From MAG-120802 sp049430265 (GTDB lineage Bacteria > Actinomycetota > Actinomycetes > Nanopelagicales > Nanopelagicaceae): a stretch of 15,768 nucleotides of DNA. Shown piece after piece: positions 7,751 through 13,338 of the stretch. The notes under the pieces were generated by a model, which was not told the DNA's origin, did not search any database, and saw nothing but the letters and a program-made list of their open reading frames with translations. Position 1 is the first letter of the stretch. The number at the start of each line of letters is the position of its first letter. The position numbers and the translations under genes are program-made. Location of the stretch: contig JBMTBW010000019.1 in NCBI GenBank assembly GCA_049430265.1, forward strand, positions 1-15,768, in the 5' to 3' direction.

Positions 7751-8200
7751 CTACTCCGCTTTAGCGGCGGCAGCCTTCTTCTTTGGCGCTGCCTTCTTAG
7801 CTGCTTTCTCTGCTTCATTAACTACTGCTTTCTTAGCAGGAGTTCCTTCAGCTAATACTTCAATGATTGCCATAGGAGCGTTATCGCCCTTACGTGGACC
7901 AATCTTGGTAATTCTTGTGTAGCCACCATTTCTGGATTCAAAGCGTGGCGCAATCTCAGTAAAGAGAGTATGAACTACGCCCTTATTTGAGATAGCGGCC
8001 ATTACTTGGCGACGAGCAGCTAGATCACCCTTCTTGGCAGTGGTGATTAACTTTTCAGCAAGTGGACGCAGACGACGAGCTTTGGCTTCGGTGGTGCGAA
8101 CTTTGCCATTTTCAAAGAGTTGCTCTGCAAGAGTTCTTAGGAGCAATCTTTCATGGGATGGACCGCTTCCAAGACGCGGACCTTTAGATGGACGTGGCAT
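7751..8200 (-). CDS. rplQ: 50S ribosomal protein L17 (bL17)
   Basis: Large-subunit protein near the exit tunnel. The protein is 149 aa. Its conserved core covers roughly residues 1-117 (MPRPSKGPRLGSGPSHERLLLR, then KVRTTEAKARRLRPLAEKLIT and GGYTRITKIGPRKGDNAPMA). After it comes a 30-residue Ala/Lys-rich tail, a common actinobacterial addition. A strong AAGGAG Shine-Dalgarno overlaps the rpoA stop codon, with 11 nt between the genes, so the two are coupled as in most bacteria. It is the last gene of the alpha operon; an AU-rich spacer and a terminator-like hairpin follow. Confidence 0.98.
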   Translation of the reverse strand: MPRPSKGPRLGSGPSHERLLLRTLAEQLFENGKVRTTEAKARRLRPLAEKLITTAKKGDLAARRQVMAAISNKGVVHTLFTEIAPRFESRNGGYTRITKIGPRKGDNAPMAIIEVLAEGTPAKKAVVNEAEKAAKKAAPKKKAAAAKAE

Positions 8201-8211
8201 TAGCTCTCTCC

Positions 8212-9210
8212 TTAAGCCTGGTCGTCGGAGTAATCGACGCCATAGTTCTGATGTTGTGTCGGATCAAAGCCAACTGGTGAATCCTTAAGTTGCATGCCCA
8301 TTGAAACAAGCTTTGCCTTAACTTCATCAATTGATTTAGAACCAAAGTTACGGATATCTAACAGATCTGCCTCACTGCGTGAGAGAAGCTCTCCAACGGT
8401 GTGGATTCCTTCGCGCTTTAGGCAGTTATAGGAGCGAACTGTTAGATCAAGATCTTCGATTGGAAGGGCTAGATCTGCAGCAAGAGCTGCATCTTGAATA
8501 GATGGTCCAAGATCAATTCCTTCCGCTGCGTAGTTAAGCTCATGAGCAAGACCAAAGAGCTCAACTAGAGTCTTTCCAGCAGAAGCGAGCGCATCTCTTG
8601 GGCTCATAGAGCGCTTTGTCTCAACATCAACAATTAAGCGATCAAAGTCTGTTCTCTGCTCAACACGAGTTGCTTCAACCTTATAGGTCACTCGAAGCAC
8701 TGGTGAGTAGATGGAGTCAACTGGAATACGACCAATTTCTGCTCCTACTAACTTATTCTGCACTGCTGTGACATAGCCGCGGCCGCGCTCAATAGTTAGC
8801 TCAATTTCCACATTAGCTTTGGTATTTAGAGTGGCGATATGAAGATCTGGGTTATGAACTACTACTCCAGTTGGAACAGCAACATCTGCGCCAGTAATTA
8901 CCCCTGAGCCATTCTTACGAATATAGGCAACAGATGGCTCATCATTTTCAGATGAAAGAACTAAGTTCTTGATATTTAAAACGATATCTGTCAGATCCTC
9001 TTTAACACCTTCTAAAGTGGTGAACTCATGCAAGGCTCCAGCAACGCGGATGCTTGTAACAGCCGCTCCTGGAATAGATGAGAGCAGGGTTCGACGCAGT
9101 GAATTTCCTAGGGTGTATCCAAAGCCAGGCTCCAACGGTTCAATTATGAAACGGGAACGGCTCTCGTTTACTACTTCCTCGGATAGTACGGGGCGCTGTG
9201 CAATTAGCAC
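8212..9210 (-). CDS. rpoA: DNA-directed RNA polymerase subunit alpha
   Basis: Scaffold subunit that dimerises to assemble RNA polymerase and whose C-terminal domain binds UP elements and activators. It is 332 aa, the normal length. The N-terminal domain (about 1-230) includes LEPGFGYTLGNSLRRTLLSS (26-45). The C-terminal domain (about 250-310) includes VRSYNCLKREGI, where R259 and N262 match E. coli R265 and N268 used in DNA contact, and the NFGSKS turn. The start is GTG at 9208-9210, supported by a strong GGAGG six bases upstream (9217-9221). Its 122-nt upstream spacer is the longest between genes after the rpsM leader and holds two hairpins, hinting that its level is set separately from rpsD. 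Confidence 0.98.
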   Translation of the reverse strand: MLIAQRPVLSEEVVNESRSRFIIEPLEPGFGYTLGNSLRRTLLSSIPGAAVTSIRVAGALHEFTTLEGVKEDLTDIVLNIKNLVLSSENDEPSVAYIRKNGSGVITGADVAVPTGVVVHNPDLHIATLNTKANVEIELTIERGRGYVTAVQNKLVGAEIGRIPVDSIYSPVLRVTYKVEATRVEQRTDFDRLIVDVETKRSMSPRDALASAGKTLVELFGLAHELNYAAEGIDLGPSIQDAALAADLALPIEDLDLTVRSYNCLKREGIHTVGELLSRSEADLLDIRNFGSKSIDEVKAKLVSMGMQLKDSPVGFDPTQHQNYGVDYSDDQA

Positions 9211-9228
9211 TTCTTTCCTCCATTATCT

Positions 9229-9254
9229 TGAGAGATCCACTATTTGATCTCTCA
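9229..9254 (-). promoter_or_regulatory. 9-bp perfect hairpin just upstream of the rpoA ribosome binding site
   Basis: TGAGAGATC and GATCTCTCA are exact reverse complements around an 8-nt loop. In the mRNA the hairpin ends seven bases before the GGAGG of rpoA. There is no U-tract. It could be a processing or stability element, or a protein-binding site that gates rpoA translation. Confidence 0.5.
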
Positions 9255-9301
9255 CTTAGTACCTACTTTTATGAAGTTTTTAAATCCTTGCTAGCCAGAT
9301 G

Positions 9302-9333
9302 ATTAATAAGGCAGATCGCTCTGCCCTATCAAT
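9302..9333 (-). terminator. Terminator-like hairpin after rpsD
   Basis: Starting at the last base of the rpsD stop codon, a 14-bp stem (two G-U pairs) closes with a GCGA tetraloop of the GNRA type. The GC-rich upper stem GGGCAGA/TCTGCC is followed by TTATTAAT, which is both the lower stem and a weak U-rich tract. It probably acts as a partial terminator or 3'-end stabiliser that lowers rpoA-rplQ transcription relative to the upstream ribosomal genes. Confidence 0.55.
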
Positions 9334-9959
9334 TACTTGGAGTAAAGCTCAACGATAAGTTGTTCCTGAACTTGAGTATCGATAATGGCGCGAGTTGGTT
9401 GACCATGAACGATGATTCTCATCGCAGATGGCACAACTTCAAGCCAAGCCGGTACTGACTTCTCACCAAATTCAGCAGATGCAACAATGAATGGAGTTAG
9501 GTCTTGCGACTTTGTTCTCACATCAATGATGTCGAATTGGCTGACATGGAAAGATGGAATATCAACTTTGCGACCATTAACCAGAATGTGTCCATGACGA
9601 ACAATCTGGCGGGCCATATCGCGGCTCTTTGCAAAGCCAGCGCGATAGATCACGTTATCTAGACGAGTCTCTAGAAGAACAAGAAGGTTCTCACCAGTCT
9701 TGCCAGCTAGACGACTTGCCTCGGTGTAATAGTTGCGGAATTGTTTTTCCAATACACCGTAGATACGTGCGCATTTCTGCTTCTCACGCATCTGGAGTAA
9801 GTACTCAGATTCCTTCGCTCTGGCACGACCATGTTGTCCTGGTGGATAAGGGCGTGACTCAATTGGACACTTAGGTCCATCGCACTTCGAGCCTTTGAGG
9901 AAAAGTTTCACTTTCTCGCGGCGGCATCTCTTGCAATCTGCTCCTGCATAACGGGCCAT
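9333..9959 (-). CDS. rpsD: 30S ribosomal protein S4 (uS4), zinc-binding form
   Basis: Primary 16S rRNA-binding assembly protein and, in E. coli, the translational repressor of its own operon. The protein is 208 aa. PYPPGQHGRARAKESEY and RLDNVIYRAGFAKSRDMARQ (S4 RNA-binding domain, from about 98) are diagnostic, and the C-terminus EQLIVELYSK is typical. The N-terminus carries C9, C12, C26 and C31 (C-x2-C-x13-C-x4-C), a zinc site of the C+ paralogue type; the M. tuberculosis and Streptomyces S4 proteins I can recall lack these cysteines. A GGGAGAAG ribosome binding site lies in the 17-nt gap after rpsK. The position in the rpsM-rpsK-rpsD-rpoA-rplQ operon matches E. coli and mycobacteria. Confidence 0.98.
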   Translation of the reverse strand: MARYAGADCKRCRREKVKLFLKGSKCDGPKCPIESRPYPPGQHGRARAKESEYLLQMREKQKCARIYGVLEKQFRNYYTEASRLAGKTGENLLVLLETRLDNVIYRAGFAKSRDMARQIVRHGHILVNGRKVDIPSFHVSQFDIIDVRTKSQDLTPFIVASAEFGEKSVPAWLEVVPSAMRIIVHGQPTRAIIDTQVQEQLIVELYSK

Positions 9960-9976
9960 GTTCTCTTCTCCCTTCC

Positions 9977-10405
9977 TTATACTCGACGTGGTTTACGTGG
10001 ACGGCAGCCGTTGTGAGCAAGAGGTGTGACATCAGAGATGGCACCAACTTCTAGCCCAGCTGCTTGTAGTGAACGAATTGCAGTCTCGCGTCCTGAGCCT
10101 GGGCCCTTAACGTAGACATCAACTTTCTTAACTCCATGCTCTTGCGCTTTTTTAGCAGCAGACTCAGCAGCTAGCTGCGCAGCAAAGGGAGTTGATTTAC
10201 GTGAACCTTTAAATCCAACTTGGCCAGATGATGCCCAAGCAAGAACTGCTCCAGATGGATCAGTGATAGTCACGATGGTGTTATTAAAAGTGCTCTTTAT
10301 ATAGGCATTTCCAAGGGCAACGTTCTTCTTCTCTTTCTTACGTGCCTTTACTTTTGCCTTAGGGGCAGCAGCAGTAGCTGCAGGTTTAGCTTTTGGCGCG
10401 GCCAT
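9977..10405 (-). CDS. rpsK: 30S ribosomal protein S11 (uS11)
   Basis: Small-subunit platform protein close to the E site and the anti-Shine-Dalgarno helix. The protein is 142 aa, with a 28-residue Ala/Lys/Pro-rich N-terminal extension before the conserved core (AYIKSTFNNTIVTITDPSG, GFKGSRKSTPFAAQ, KGPGSGRETAIRSLQ) and the canonical end HNGCRPRKPRRV. Its ATG overlaps the rpsM stop by one base (TAATG), and AAGGAG lies just upstream, so it is translationally coupled to rpsM. Confidence 0.98.
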   Translation of the reverse strand: MAAPKAKPAATAAAPKAKVKARKKEKKNVALGNAYIKSTFNNTIVTITDPSGAVLAWASSGQVGFKGSRKSTPFAAQLAAESAAKKAQEHGVKKVDVYVKGPGSGRETAIRSLQAAGLEVGAISDVTPLAHNGCRPRKPRRV

Positions 10406-10782
10406 TACTTGGTCTCCTTCTTCTTACCAGCGATGGCAACGCGTGGACCCTTACGAGTACGTGCGTTGGTATGGGTGCGCTGACCACGAACTGGAAGCCC
10501 CTTACGGTGGCGAATTCCTTGGTAGCACTGAATTTCAACTTTGCGGCGAATATCGCCTGCAATCTCACGGCGGAGATCACCTTCGATCTTGTAATTAGCT
10601 TCAATAAATTCACGAAGCTTAATTAGATCGGGCTCTTGTAGATCTTTTACTCGAACATCTGGTGAGACACCGGTTGCAGCAAGAGTTGCTTGCGCGCGGG
10701 TCTGGCCAATGCCGAAGATATATTGCAGCGCGACCTCAAGCCGTTTTTCACGCGGCAGATCGACGCCAACTAGACGTGCCAT
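10405..10782 (-). CDS. rpsM: 30S ribosomal protein S13 (uS13)
   Basis: Small-subunit head protein that contacts L5/L31 and P-site tRNA. The protein is 125 aa. Conserved blocks are ARLVGVDLPREKRLEVALQY, FGIGQTRA, GDLRREI, and GIRHRKGLPVRGQRTHTNAR near the basic C-terminus. It is the first gene after a 142-nt structured leader, with only a modest GAAAG/AAGAAG ribosome binding site before the ATG. That weak site and the folded leader fit the idea that operon control acts here, as in the E. coli alpha operon, where S4 represses translation at rpsM. Confidence 0.98.
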   Translation of the reverse strand: MARLVGVDLPREKRLEVALQYIFGIGQTRAQATLAATGVSPDVRVKDLQEPDLIKLREFIEANYKIEGDLRREIAGDIRRKVEIQCYQGIRHRKGLPVRGQRTHTNARTRKGPRVAIAGKKKETK

Positions 10783-10796
10783 CTATAACTTCTTTC

Positions 10797-10882
10797 CATA
10801 ATCTGAAAGTCCTCCGCAACGCCTATCCGAAGAATTTTCTTCGGCTCCCGCTTTCAGTCAGGAGGTCAGTAATTACTTACTG
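10797..10882 (-). promoter_or_regulatory. Structured rpsM leader with crossing stems (candidate S4-responsive element)
   Basis: In mRNA order the leader contains a 6-bp hairpin with a GTAA tetraloop of the GNRA type (10882-10867), CCTCC (10865-10861), CTGAAAG (10857-10851), a 7-bp hairpin CCGAAGA/TCTTCGG (10844-10827), GGAGG (10815-10811) and CTTTCAG (10809-10803). CCTCC pairs with GGAGG and CTGAAAG pairs with CTTTCAG; the two pairings cross, so they form either a pseudoknot or alternative folds. The position matches the S4-bound alpha-operon leader of E. coli. Binding by S4 is inference. Confidence 0.5.
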
Positions 10883-10896
10883 TCGCGCCACGCGTT

Positions 10897-10902
10897 CTTA
10901 TA
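10897..10902 (-). promoter_or_regulatory. Possible -10 element (TATAAG) of an rpsM promoter
   Basis: TATAAG lies just downstream of a run of eight A (10908-10915) on the minus strand. No good -35 hexamer sits at 16-18 bases, so this would depend on the A-tract or be weak. A start about seven bases further on would leave the whole structured leader in the transcript. Confidence 0.25.
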
Positions 10903-10924
10903 TTTAGTTTTTTTTAAACCAGGT

Positions 10925-11038
10925 TTAACCCTGGCGTTGTTTATGTCGGAGATTGTCGCAAATAACCATAACGCGACCATTACGACGAATGACTTTGCAC
11001 TTATCGCAAATCTTCTTCACGCTTGGTTTAACCTTCAC
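10925..11038 (-). CDS. rpmJ: 50S ribosomal protein L36 (bL36), zinc-binding form
   Basis: Smallest ribosomal protein, 37 aa, reading MKVKPSVKKICDKCKVIR at its start and ending LRHKQRQG. C11, C14, C27 and H32 form the zinc site of the C+ form. The start is GTG at 11036-11038, with AAGGGAG seven bases upstream in the 16-nt gap after infA. A short inverted repeat overlaps the stop codon, but without a U-tract on the transcribed strand. The gene lies between infA and rpsM, its normal place. Confidence 0.98.
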   Translation of the reverse strand: MKVKPSVKKICDKCKVIRRNGRVMVICDNLRHKQRQG

Positions 11039-11054
11039 GATCAGACTCCCTTTC

Positions 11055-11276
11055 TTACTTATACCGATAAATGATGCGACCTCTGGTGAGGTCATATGGA
11101 CTAAGTTCTACAATCACACGATCTTCCGGCAAGATACGAATGTAGTTCTGTCGCATCTTTCCGCTGATATGTGCAAGCACTTTATGTCCATTGGTGAGCT
11201 CAACGCGAAACATCGCATTAGGTAGCGCTTCAGCTACAGTGCCTTCGATTTCGATTGCACCGTCTTTTTTAGCCAA
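11055..11276 (-). CDS. infA: Translation initiation factor IF-1
   Basis: OB-fold protein that blocks the ribosomal A site during initiation. The protein is 73 aa: MAKKDGAIEIEGTVAEALPN, GHKVLAHISGKMRQNYIRIL and SPYDLTRGRIIYRYK are the family blocks. The start codon is TTG (11274-11276). An in-frame TAA lies two codons upstream and the next ATG is at codon 22 within the conserved fold, so no other start is possible. GAGG seven bases upstream supports it. The genes usually found before it in actinobacteria (adk, map) are absent; the YeiH-type exporter gene ends 86 nt upstream. Confidence 0.98.
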   Translation of the reverse strand: MAKKDGAIEIEGTVAEALPNAMFRVELTNGHKVLAHISGKMRQNYIRILPEDRVIVELSPYDLTRGRIIYRYK

Positions 11277-11283
11277 GCGTTAA

Positions 11284-11287
11284 CCTC
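11284..11287 (-). promoter_or_regulatory. Shine-Dalgarno that fixes the TTG start of infA
   Basis: GAGG on the minus strand, seven bases before TTG. Together with the in-frame TAA between them it rules out an upstream start and supports the rare TTG initiation codon. Confidence 0.75.
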
Positions 11288-11356
11288 GTTTTGTTTGCCT
11301 CGAGCCCTCATTTGGGCAGAGGGGGAGTTTATGAGAGGGGCTTAGAAAAGGGAAAT

Positions 11357-11373
11357 TCGGGCCTAGAGCCCAA
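11357..11373 (-). terminator. Weak terminator-like hairpin at the end of the exporter gene
   Basis: GGGC and GCCC flank a 5-nt loop that contains the TAG stop; two more pairs (one G-U) extend the stem to six. ATTTCCCTTTTC follows on the transcribed strand. It may partly end the upstream operon before infA. It is short, so read-through is likely. Confidence 0.35.
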
Positions 11374-12331
11374 CGGAGGTGATGACAGCCAAGGCAAATC
11401 CCCCGCAAGTAACCCAGGCAAGCAGGCCTAAAACAAGTGGTTTTGCCCCAAGAGCCTTAATTGATGCCCACTTCACCGAAAGACCCATACCTAATAAACC
11501 AAGAGATAGGAAGATCTTTGAACTCTCTTTTCCTAGATTAATTGCGCTCTCTGGCAGTGCGAGGGCATTAACAATTAAGGCGCAGGCAACAAAGCCAATA
11601 ACAAATACTGGAGTGGCGCTCTTTAAGGATTTCTTCTCACTTGTTTTATAGGAGAGCAGAAGAATTAGTGGAATGAGCAGAACAACTCTTGTTAACTTTA
11701 CAATCACCGCGCTATCAAGTGCGGCAGGGCCCATAAGCGATGCGGTGGCAATAACTTGCCCAACATCATGAACTGCAGCGCCAATCCAAGCCCCTGCGGT
11801 TGCATCACTTAGCGATAAGAGATTTGCAAGTGGTGGAATGACAAAAACTGAAAGCGTGCCACAGAGGGCAACAAGTGCCACAGCATAGGAAACATCTCGC
11901 TCTTCGCTCTTTCTAGTTGAACTAATAGCAGCAATTGCAGTAGCACCGCAGATTGCAAAGCCGCCTGCAATAAGAGTTGAGAAAGATTCACTGGAGCCAC
12001 TTTTCATAGCTGCATATCTAAGACCTAGAAAAACACCGGTAACAATGATTACTACTGCCAAGAGCCCCTTTGGGCCAACTTCAATGAACTTATCAATTGA
12101 GATCTGAAAACCAAGAAGTACAACCCCAAGGCGCATACATCTCTTTGCTGCAAAGTTTGCAGCCTCTCTGCCACTATCTCCCCAGAGACCACTATTAACT
12201 AAAGCTAATCCAAAGAGTAGTGAGATAAATAGCGGAGAAATCGCTCCCTGCAATTGACTGACCCCATATGCCAGAGCAACAAATATAGAGATAACTGAAA
12301 AATGCTTTAGATTGCTAGATGTTAACTTCAT
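11363..12331 (-). CDS. suyZ: YeiH/COG2855-family exporter (SuyZ-like, putative sulfite/sulfate exporter)
   Basis: Polytopic membrane protein of the 'putative sulfate exporter' family (formerly UPF0324), 322 aa from the ATG at 12331, with about ten hydrophobic segments. Family motifs are LLGFQIS (72-78), GGFAICGATAIAA (ending at 135) and WIGAAVHDVGQVIA (182-195). The family earned its name from SuyZ, encoded with sulfolactate sulfo-lyase in Paracoccus pantotrophus, where it is thought to export the released sulfur oxyanion. A TTG 11 codons upstream would also be in frame, but the ATG overlaps the stop of the preceding gene as ATGA, the usual coupled arrangement, so I chose it. As last gene of the five-gene set, its likely job is removing sulfite made in the cell. 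Direction and ion are inferred from context; family members elsewhere are uncharacterised. Confidence 0.85.
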   Translation of the reverse strand: MKLTSSNLKHFSVISIFVALAYGVSQLQGAISPLFISLLFGLALVNSGLWGDSGREAANFAAKRCMRLGVVLLGFQISIDKFIEVGPKGLLAVVIIVTGVFLGLRYAAMKSGSSESFSTLIAGGFAICGATAIAAISSTRKSEERDVSYAVALVALCGTLSVFVIPPLANLLSLSDATAGAWIGAAVHDVGQVIATASLMGPAALDSAVIVKLTRVVLLIPLILLLSYKTSEKKSLKSATPVFVIGFVACALIVNALALPESAINLGKESSKIFLSLGLLGMGLSVKWASIKALGAKPLVLGLLAWVTCGGFALAVITSVGL

Positions 12332-13338
12332 GAGATGTTCTCTAAGCCAAGCTTTTGGCTCCAAGAGTTAAGATCGCGAATTACCGCATCGGCAAGGGTT
12401 ATCTCACCACTTCCTAATTTATTAGGACTTACTCGCTTGCTCCCTGGAAGCCTTCCCCCACTTGCGGTAATACTTGCGGCAAGTTCATCAAGCCCTTCTT
12501 TAGAATCTTTGCCAATACTTGCAGGATTAATGGTTATTACCGTGTGAGAAATTCCCTGAGCTTTTTTATCATCATCTGGATTAAACATATCTGGAATGGC
12601 TCTAGATAAAGATCCTCCGCTAAGACCGGCTGAGAGTGATTCGACCATCAAGCCAAGTGCAAATCCCTTTGCTCCGCCAAGTGGAGCAAGCATTCCCATA
12701 AGAGCTTGCTTAGCATCGGTTATTGCTTCCCCTTTTTCATTAACTGCCCAGCCCGTTGGAATCGATCCTCCAGCTTTAGCAGCGCTAGCTATTTTTCCTC
12801 TTGCAACAGCAGATGTTGAAAGATCAATAATCATTGGCGGATTTGATGGGATTCCCGAAGCGATAGGGCTAGTGGAAAGAATTGGTGAATTTCCACCAAC
12901 TGCTGGCATCACCGCTGGGCCATTTGTAAATATCATTGAAATCATTTTTGCATCAAGTGCGGGATAGAGATAAACCCCAAGTGCGCCGCAGTGACTTGAG
13001 TTAGCAATTGAAACAAGTGAGATTCCAGTTTGCTTTGCTTTAGTTACGCCAATCTGCGCGCCATCAAGGAGTTGCCAGTGTCCTAATCCATCTTGACCAT
13101 CAAGTGAAATTGTTGATCCAAATTCTGAAATTACTTTTAATTCAGCCTTTGGATTAACGCCGCCCTGACTCAATCTCTGCAAATAGAAAGGAAGTCGCAT
13201 TAATCCATGGCTGGGATTGCCCCAAACATCGGAGGTGACTATGGCGCGAGCAGTTTTTTCTGAATTAACTTCATTTACTCCAGCTTTAATAAGAAGTGAA
13301 GTGGCATGCGATAGAGCTTTATTAACTGAAATTTCCAT
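12328..13338 (-). CDS. comC: LDH2/MDH2-family NAD(P)-dependent dehydrogenase, ComC-like ((R)-sulfolactate dehydrogenase)
   Basis: Member of the malate/L-lactate/ureidoglycolate/sulfolactate dehydrogenase family (Pfam Ldh_2), 336 aa, a normal length. Family features are the SHGLMR motif (H44, R48), SSHCGALG with H116, TNGPAVMPAVGG (138-149), DLSTSAVARGKI (172-183) and the GGAKGFALGLMVESL stretch (221-235) with its conserved lysine. The fold is unrelated to Rossmann lactate dehydrogenases. In Chromohalobacter salexigens and in archaeal coenzyme M synthesis, ComC of this family interconverts sulfopyruvate and (R)-sulfolactate, and that role fits the neighbours here. Malate, lactate or a sugar acid cannot be excluded from sequence alone. 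The ATG overlaps the stop of the SerA-like gene (TAATG), and the TGA overlaps the exporter ATG, so all three are translationally linked. Confidence 0.8.
   Translation of the reverse strand: MEISVNKALSHATSLLIKAGVNEVNSEKTARAIVTSDVWGNPSHGLMRLPFYLQRLSQGGVNPKAELKVISEFGSTISLDGQDGLGHWQLLDGAQIGVTKAKQTGISLVSIANSSHCGALGVYLYPALDAKMISMIFTNGPAVMPAVGGNSPILSTSPIASGIPSNPPMIIDLSTSAVARGKIASAAKAGGSIPTGWAVNEKGEAITDAKQALMGMLAPLGGAKGFALGLMVESLSAGLSGGSLSRAIPDMFNPDDDKKAQGISHTVITINPASIGKDSKEGLDELAASITASGGRLPGSKRVSPNKLGSGEITLADAVIRDLNSWSQKLGLENIS

Noticed and set aside
9255..9300. Internal promoter before rpoA in the AT-rich spacer
   Set aside because: CATAAA and TACTAA could pass as -10 boxes, but none has a credible -35 at 16-18 bases.
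10770..10799. Nine-codon leader ORF (MERSYRWHV) behind GGAGG, overlapping the rpsM start
   Set aside because: The spacing from GGAGG is 11 bases, the GGAGG is better explained as a stem strand in the leader, and nothing supports translation of so short an ORF.
10914..10936. Inverted repeats around the rpmJ stop (TTAAACC-T-GGTTTAA and CCAGG/CCTGG) as a terminator
   Set aside because: The first has no room for a loop and the second is only 5 bp; on the transcribed strand they are followed by A-rich sequence, not a U-tract.
12332..12364. Longer exporter start at the in-frame TTG (12362-12364)
   Set aside because: It would overlap the preceding gene by 37 nt with a rare start codon, while the ATG at 12331 overlaps its stop as ATGA, a pattern also seen for glmS and the PAP2 gene here.
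12596..12967. Plus-strand open frame of 123 codons opposite comC
   Set aside because: It lies wholly inside a well-supported gene on the other strand, shows no family motif and has no ribosome binding site; it is a mirror of codon bias.
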